This document shows positions 6,587 through 10,048 of a stretch of 10,048 bases of DNA, piece by piece. The DNA comes from Gammaproteobacteria bacterium (lineage in GTDB: Bacteria > Pseudomonadota > Gammaproteobacteria > UBA6429 > Thiohalophilaceae). The stretch lies in assembly GCA_029880425.1 (NCBI GenBank), contig JAOUOK010000027.1, forward strand, positions 1-10,048. Direction: 5' to 3'. The notes beneath the pieces were generated by a model. It searched no databases and had not been told where the DNA came from. It was given only the letters and a program-made list of their open reading frames with translations. The stretch's first letter is position 1, and every line of letters starts with the position of its first letter. Both the position numbers and the translations under genes were made by a program.

Positions 6587-7153
6587 ATGAATTCAAAAAC
6601 ATTTATGTTCGTCCTTGCATTTATTATCCTGACCCTGGTCACTGGTGTAATTCTTGGATTGTTGGCAGATCCATCAAGCCCAATTACATGGATTTTAATT
6701 ATCAGCCTTGTTGCCGTTATCATTCTCTACAACAAAGCATCTTCAAAACAATATGTTGAGTGGAAAGAAGAGTACAGCGTTGGTATTGAGTCTATTGATA
6801 ATCAACATAAGAAATTACTGATGCTCATTAACCATTTACAAACCGCAGTCGATCACTCCACCGGGGAACAGTTTGAACGTGAAGCGCTGGATGAACTGGT
6901 TGATTACACCCGTACGCATTTTGCTTACGAAGAAAGCTTAATGGAAGACAATGATTATCCTGAATTTGAAGCCCATAAAGAACAGCATAAAAATATGGTC
7001 AGTGAAGTCGAAAGAGTCCTCGCAGAATATCAACGTGACCAGGAAACGGCGATGAGCAATGCAATTTCCTATCTCAAGAACTGGTTGATTAATCACATAA
7101 ATGGTACGGATAAGCAATACAGTGAGTTTCTTATTGGAAAGGGTGTAAAATAA
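6587..7153 (+). CDS. Membrane-anchored bacteriohemerythrin
   Basis: The protein of 188 residues has two hydrophobic segments (about 5-26 and 33-48) joined by a short loop, then a bacteriohemerythrin domain from Trp59 to the end. All seven di-iron ligands of the family can be placed: His74, His111, Glu115, His130, His134, His170 and Asp175. With two membrane passes, and the N-terminus and domain on the same side, the domain is most likely cytoplasmic; this is inference. Hemerythrins bind O2 reversibly and some react with NO. AAAGAG at 6573-6578, eight bases before the ATG, supports the start. The gene diverges from nirE, lies downstream of the FNR-type box, and is followed after 46 bases by the triheme cytochrome gene. 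A role in NO or O2 handling during denitrification is plausible but unproven. Confidence 0.9.
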   Translation: MNSKTFMFVLAFIILTLVTGVILGLLADPSSPITWILIISLVAVIILYNKASSKQYVEWKEEYSVGIESIDNQHKKLLMLINHLQTAVDHSTGEQFEREALDELVDYTRTHFAYEESLMEDNDYPEFEAHKEQHKNMVSEVERVLAEYQRDQETAMSNAISYLKNWLINHINGTDKQYSEFLIGKGVK

Positions 7154-7199
7154 CACCATTCCTATCCTGTCATTCCCTGTTAACTAGGTCAGCGATAAT

Positions 7200-8045
7200 A
7201 TGAAATTTATCCCTGTTTTACTGTGCACGCCCCTGTTTTTTTCAATAATGTCCGGCTCAGCTGTAGCAGAGCCGCCCATTAAACTTGCAACACCCCCAGC
7301 ATCGCTTGAGAAATGGTATAAACCTGCAAATAAGCGCCAGGTCTGGTTGCACACCATGTTTAAACTGCGGCGCCAAATGCAGGCTATTGAAGAATATAGC
7401 CAGCAAAAAGATCCGACCCAGCTTAAAAAATGGATCAAGCAACTAGATAAAGACTATAACAAAATTGCGGATATGGTCCCCGAGTGGGAAAAAGAGATTA
7501 AACCCCGACTCATCCCCGAGCTCGAAATGTTTGCTAAAAAAGGTGACTACCTGCGTATCAACAGGACGCTAAAAATGATATCCCGCACCTGTAAGGATTG
7601 TCACCAGGCTTACCAACCAGTTGTCACCGCCATTTACCGTTCTCCTGGCTACGACAATATTAAAATTAAAAAGGCTGATGGCAGCTCCCATAGTTTTAAT
7701 GACAATATGAAAGCCTTATCAAAATCGCTCAACCGGACGCTTATTGCCCTAAAAGACGGGCAGAAAAAAACTGCTATAGAAGCGCGTCATCAGCTGGCCG
7801 AACAACTCGACAACCTTGGCAACAGTTGCAACAACTGTCATAAGGATGATCCTTACCCGCGTGAACGTATTCTTGGAAAAGCCACCAAACAGAAACTGGC
7901 CTCACTTGAAGAAAATATAAAGCAGTGGCAGGTGAAACCCAGCCAGGAACTCATGGGTACACTCGCGGTAAAGGTATGCGCCCGCTGCCACAATACGCAC
8001 CGAATTACGTCTGATTTACGTAACGCGCTCTTACCGCCCAAGTAA
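7200..8045 (+). CDS. Exported triheme cytochrome c, cytochrome c'/c556-like
   Basis: The 281-residue product has a Sec signal peptide cleaved near Ala23 (AVA before EPP) and three heme c sites: CKDCH (Cys131, Cys134, His135), CNNCH (Cys210, Cys213, His214) and CARCH (Cys260, Cys263, His264). The first two each end a helix-rich segment (about 45-140 and 165-216), with a tyrosine soon after the motif (CHQAY, CHKDDPY), as in cytochromes c' and c556. The third sits in a short C-terminal tail and is followed by NTHR. I do not recognise a named family. It may carry electrons for, or bind NO near, the nir system. The start has only a weak AGG about 11 bases upstream. It shares a strand with the hemerythrin gene 46 bases before it and ends 17 bases from the converging NirN-like gene. 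Confidence 0.8.
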   Translation: MKFIPVLLCTPLFFSIMSGSAVAEPPIKLATPPASLEKWYKPANKRQVWLHTMFKLRRQMQAIEEYSQQKDPTQLKKWIKQLDKDYNKIADMVPEWEKEIKPRLIPELEMFAKKGDYLRINRTLKMISRTCKDCHQAYQPVVTAIYRSPGYDNIKIKKADGSSHSFNDNMKALSKSLNRTLIALKDGQKKTAIEARHQLAEQLDNLGNSCNNCHKDDPYPRERILGKATKQKLASLEENIKQWQVKPSQELMGTLAVKVCARCHNTHRITSDLRNALLPPK

Positions 8046-8062
8046 CACCACGGTGAACAGGA

Positions 8063-9661
8063 TCAGTGAAGCCGGTTGTAGATATTGTATTTTCCCGCAG
8101 GGTTTTTCATCGGTATGCGTTTTACTTCTTGCAGGGTTTTCGTATTATAAATAACTAAACTCCCCTCTTTATCCCATACGCTCACCAGCGCGTACTGGCC
8201 ATCACGACTAAACTCGACATGAGCCGATTTTTTTCCCTTAGCCGGGCGCAAGGTTTTCACAATTTCCAGGCTCGACTTATCAATTACATGCATGGCATCC
8301 TTGTTCGCTCCAAAAAAAACATCAATCCATATATAGGGCGAGTTGTTGTGCGTCCGCATAAAAAAGCCCGGGCCCAGGGTTTTGATATTCTTTAGCACTT
8401 TCCACGAATCTGCATCGAGTACAGTAACAATGCCTTTTCTCATATTCGGCACAACCAGGACATCATTTCCCTTATAAACCTGTTTCAACGCCGCACCAAA
8501 ATGCGGGAAACCCGGTAAATCGATGTCACCACTGATGACCTTGCTAACATCTGTATCCAGCACCTGGCCCTTCATTTTTTTGTTCATCCCAAAAATTGAT
8601 ATACCCTCTTGATCAATATAAAAATTATCAAGGAATTCGCTCACCTTGTAACGTTTAACCGGAAACGGAACCGGCCTGGTGTTTTCACCGGAATCAGTTC
8701 TGTAATCATGCATCCACATACCAAAGCCGTGCGGGGGTTCATCAGCATAGGAGATCTCCCACAGCTCCGGGATATCTTTTAGCGCGGCAAAAAAGCTGTT
8801 ACGCACAGCCGAGGTATATACTGCACTGACCCGTGAAGATTTACCTTCGATGGTTTTCACAGCGTAGTACTTAATTGGCGCTAAATCCCGGGTATCGAGC
8901 AACACCATGCTATGCGGTAAATAATTTGCCACCAGCAGGTAACGACCATCTCCAGAAATGGTGAGGTTACGGGTATTAATACCTGCGCGTATTTCTGCAA
9001 CAGGCTTTAACGAATAGATATCATATTTACTGATCCAGCCATCACGCGAAGCATAATACGCATAGCGTCCACCAGGAGAGAATTTAACACCCCCATAAAG
9101 TGAAAAGCGTGTTTTAAAACGGTGTCTCGGTTCAAAAGTATCACCATCAATAATCGAGATATGATGATCAGCCTGTTCAACAACCATAAACAGGTTTAAT
9201 GCATCTTTTACCTTAAAAACAGGCTCTGGCAGATGGCTTTTCACCCTGTTCAGAATAACGTGACTAGCCTTGATCTGTGGCAATCCCCAGGCAGGGATTT
9301 TCGCTAAGGGGCGATAAATAAATTCCGCCAGTAACTCAATCTCGGCCTGTGTTAGCTTCTCCTTGAACGCGGGCATCGGTGTACCCGGACGGCCATTTTG
9401 AATCGTTTTTACCGCGACAGGTTTACGCAGCCGTTTCAGGTTTGTAGGCAATAACGCGGGACCGATAGCGCCCAGGCGATGTTGACCATGGCACTCAGCG
9501 CAATGTAACTGGAAAAGTTGCTGAGCATGCCTGGATGAATCCAGGGCCAGGACATCCTGTGCAAACACAAGGCTTGAAAATAAGAGAATGGGTATCGCGG
9601 TAAACGTGCACTTAAACATAAATTTAAATGTCTTTACATGCTGGGATTTAATCAATAACAC
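8063..9661 (-). CDS. Second NirN-like c-d1 protein with altered d1 ligand
   Basis: The product of 532 residues is a cytochrome c domain joined to an eight-bladed d1-type propeller, the NirN/NirS layout. A signal peptide ends near Ala34. The heme c site is CAECH (Cys54, Cys57, His58) with Met96 in GTPMPAF. The propeller begins near residue 155 and closes with PAGKYNIYN, as in NirN and NirS. Aligned without gaps to NirF here (His67 to RYAY), the proximal heme d1 histidine position is Tyr189; the PH motif at 386-387, matching NirF His255, is kept, while the FLHDGG histidine of NirS is replaced (FLDNFY). It is thus unlikely to be a nitrite reductase. GTG at 9661 has AGGA seven bases upstream and overlaps the cupredoxin gene by 14 bases; ATG at 9619 also leaves a complete signal peptide. 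The N-terminal 137 residues closely resemble the nirN at the other end. Confidence 0.85.
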   Translation of the reverse strand: MLLIKSQHVKTFKFMFKCTFTAIPILLFSSLVFAQDVLALDSSRHAQQLFQLHCAECHGQHRLGAIGPALLPTNLKRLRKPVAVKTIQNGRPGTPMPAFKEKLTQAEIELLAEFIYRPLAKIPAWGLPQIKASHVILNRVKSHLPEPVFKVKDALNLFMVVEQADHHISIIDGDTFEPRHRFKTRFSLYGGVKFSPGGRYAYYASRDGWISKYDIYSLKPVAEIRAGINTRNLTISGDGRYLLVANYLPHSMVLLDTRDLAPIKYYAVKTIEGKSSRVSAVYTSAVRNSFFAALKDIPELWEISYADEPPHGFGMWMHDYRTDSGENTRPVPFPVKRYKVSEFLDNFYIDQEGISIFGMNKKMKGQVLDTDVSKVISGDIDLPGFPHFGAALKQVYKGNDVLVVPNMRKGIVTVLDADSWKVLKNIKTLGPGFFMRTHNNSPYIWIDVFFGANKDAMHVIDKSSLEIVKTLRPAKGKKSAHVEFSRDGQYALVSVWDKEGSLVIYNTKTLQEVKRIPMKNPAGKYNIYNRLH

Positions 9662-9998
9662 GCACTGTTCCTGTCATCTTAGGGTGGGGTCCACAGCGGT
9701 AAGGATAAGTGCCGGTCTTTTTGAATTCACGCGTATAAGCAAAGGTCTCATCGTCAGGGAACATATACTCTTCCGGTTCTTCCTCTCCCAGCGCTTCAAA
9801 CCAGACACTATGGTATTGACGCTTCTCACGGTTTTCCCAGCGAATTTTTTGCCCCCGTTTTATGGTAATTTCCTCGGGAATAAATTTAAAATCCTTAATA
9901 ATCACTAATGCTTGTTTGCTCTCTTCACCTGCAAATGCAACGTGATTAAATCCAACCAGGCTTAATAAAACAAATAGTATATTCAGTTTCAATTTCAT
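9648..9998 (-). CDS. Periplasmic cupredoxin (plastocyanin-like)
   Basis: A 116-residue exported type 1 copper protein. The signal peptide covers residues 1-23 (hydrophobic core, then AFA before GEE). The copper ligands are His63 in YHSVWF, then Cys102, His105 and Met108 in CGPHPKM, the normal His-Cys-His-Met set. The short Cys-x2-His-x2-Met loop is like plastocyanin, amicyanin and pseudoazurin, all single-electron carriers. An unusually acidic stretch (GEEEPEE, about 71-77, and PDDE) lies between His63 and the ligand loop and may be a docking surface or altered loop. AAGGAT at 10005-10010, six bases before the ATG, supports the start. Its end overlaps the GTG of the NirN-like gene, so the two are very likely co-translated and may be redox partners. 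Confidence 0.9.
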   Translation of the reverse strand: MKLKLNILFVLLSLVGFNHVAFAGEESKQALVIIKDFKFIPEEITIKRGQKIRWENREKRQYHSVWFEALGEEEPEEYMFPDDETFAYTREFKKTGTYPYRCGPHPKMTGTVRVID

Positions 9999-10004
9999 TT
10001 TTAT

Positions 10005-10010
10005 ATCCTT
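10005..10010 (-). promoter_or_regulatory. Ribosome binding site of the cupredoxin gene
   Basis: AAGGAT lies six bases upstream of the ATG and is the clearest Shine-Dalgarno on the right side of the window. The remaining bases up to the edge are AT-rich; I see no FNR-type box or clear promoter in them. Confidence 0.6.
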
Positions 10011-10048
10011 AATCCCTGCAAAAAGAAATCAAATTAAAATTGAGTATA

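Noticed and set aside
7184..7442. Minus-strand open frames opposite the triheme cytochrome gene
   Set aside because: They lie wholly or almost wholly opposite a well-supported gene with three heme motifs and a signal peptide, and have no recognisable domains.
8046..8062. Terminator between the converging genes
   Set aside because: CACC-AC-GGTG at 8046-8055 has a loop of only two bases and no T run follows, so it is not a credible intrinsic terminator.
8063..9661. Calling this gene nirS (cytochrome cd1 nitrite reductase)
   Set aside because: The length and domains fit broadly, but the proximal histidine position is Tyr and one active-site histidine position (FLHDGG in NirS) is FLDNFY. The cytochrome motifs resemble NirN more than NirS.

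Overview
The window carries a near-complete heme d1 biosynthesis (nir) operon of a denitrifying, Gram-negative bacterium, with an accessory set of periplasmic redox genes beside it. Proteobacterial origin, most likely gammaproteobacterial, is inferred from the Pseudomonas-like gene order nirC-F-D-L-G-H-J-N, the fairly AT-rich DNA, and the many Sec-exported c-type cytochromes plus a lipoprotein. No 16S or other taxonomic marker is present, so genus is not assignable.

Minus strand, 6159 down to 1 (transcribed right to left): nirE (uroporphyrinogen III methyltransferase), nirC (monoheme cytochrome c), nirF (lipoprotein with a d1-type propeller), nirD, nirL, nirG and nirH (four siroheme decarboxylase subunits), nirJ (radical SAM enzyme) and the first 137 codons of a nirN-type gene cut off by the window edge. 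Genes from nirE to nirH are packed with gaps of 2-19 bases or short overlaps. Only the 182-197 bases before nirJ form a real gap, which holds a plausible internal promoter. In pathway order, NirE makes precorrin-2, which is converted to siroheme by an enzyme not seen here. NirDLGH remove two acetate carboxyls, NirJ removes two propionates, and NirF and NirN finish the macrocycle in the periplasm, with NirC as a likely electron carrier. The usual end user, cytochrome cd1 nitrite reductase NirS, is not in the window.

The 427-base divergent spacer (6160-6586) contains a near-perfect FNR/DNR-type box at 6392-6405, a sigma70-like promoter for nirE, and a well-spaced -10 reading toward the plus-strand genes. 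Anaerobic or nitric-oxide control is therefore likely on at least the plus side.

Plus strand, 6587-8045: a membrane-anchored bacteriohemerythrin with all seven di-iron ligands, then an exported triheme cytochrome c resembling a duplicated cytochrome c'/c556 fold. Converging on them from the right (9998 to 8063, minus) are a small type 1 copper protein and a second NirN-like c-d1 fusion. The two minus-strand genes overlap by 14 bases and are probably co-expressed.

The most unusual point is this second NirN-like protein. The position that aligns with the heme d1 proximal histidine of the family (His67 of the NirF here) is a tyrosine, Tyr189. Together with the cupredoxin, triheme cytochrome and hemerythrin it may form an uncharacterised periplasmic module linked to d1 heme or NO chemistry. 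That function is inference.
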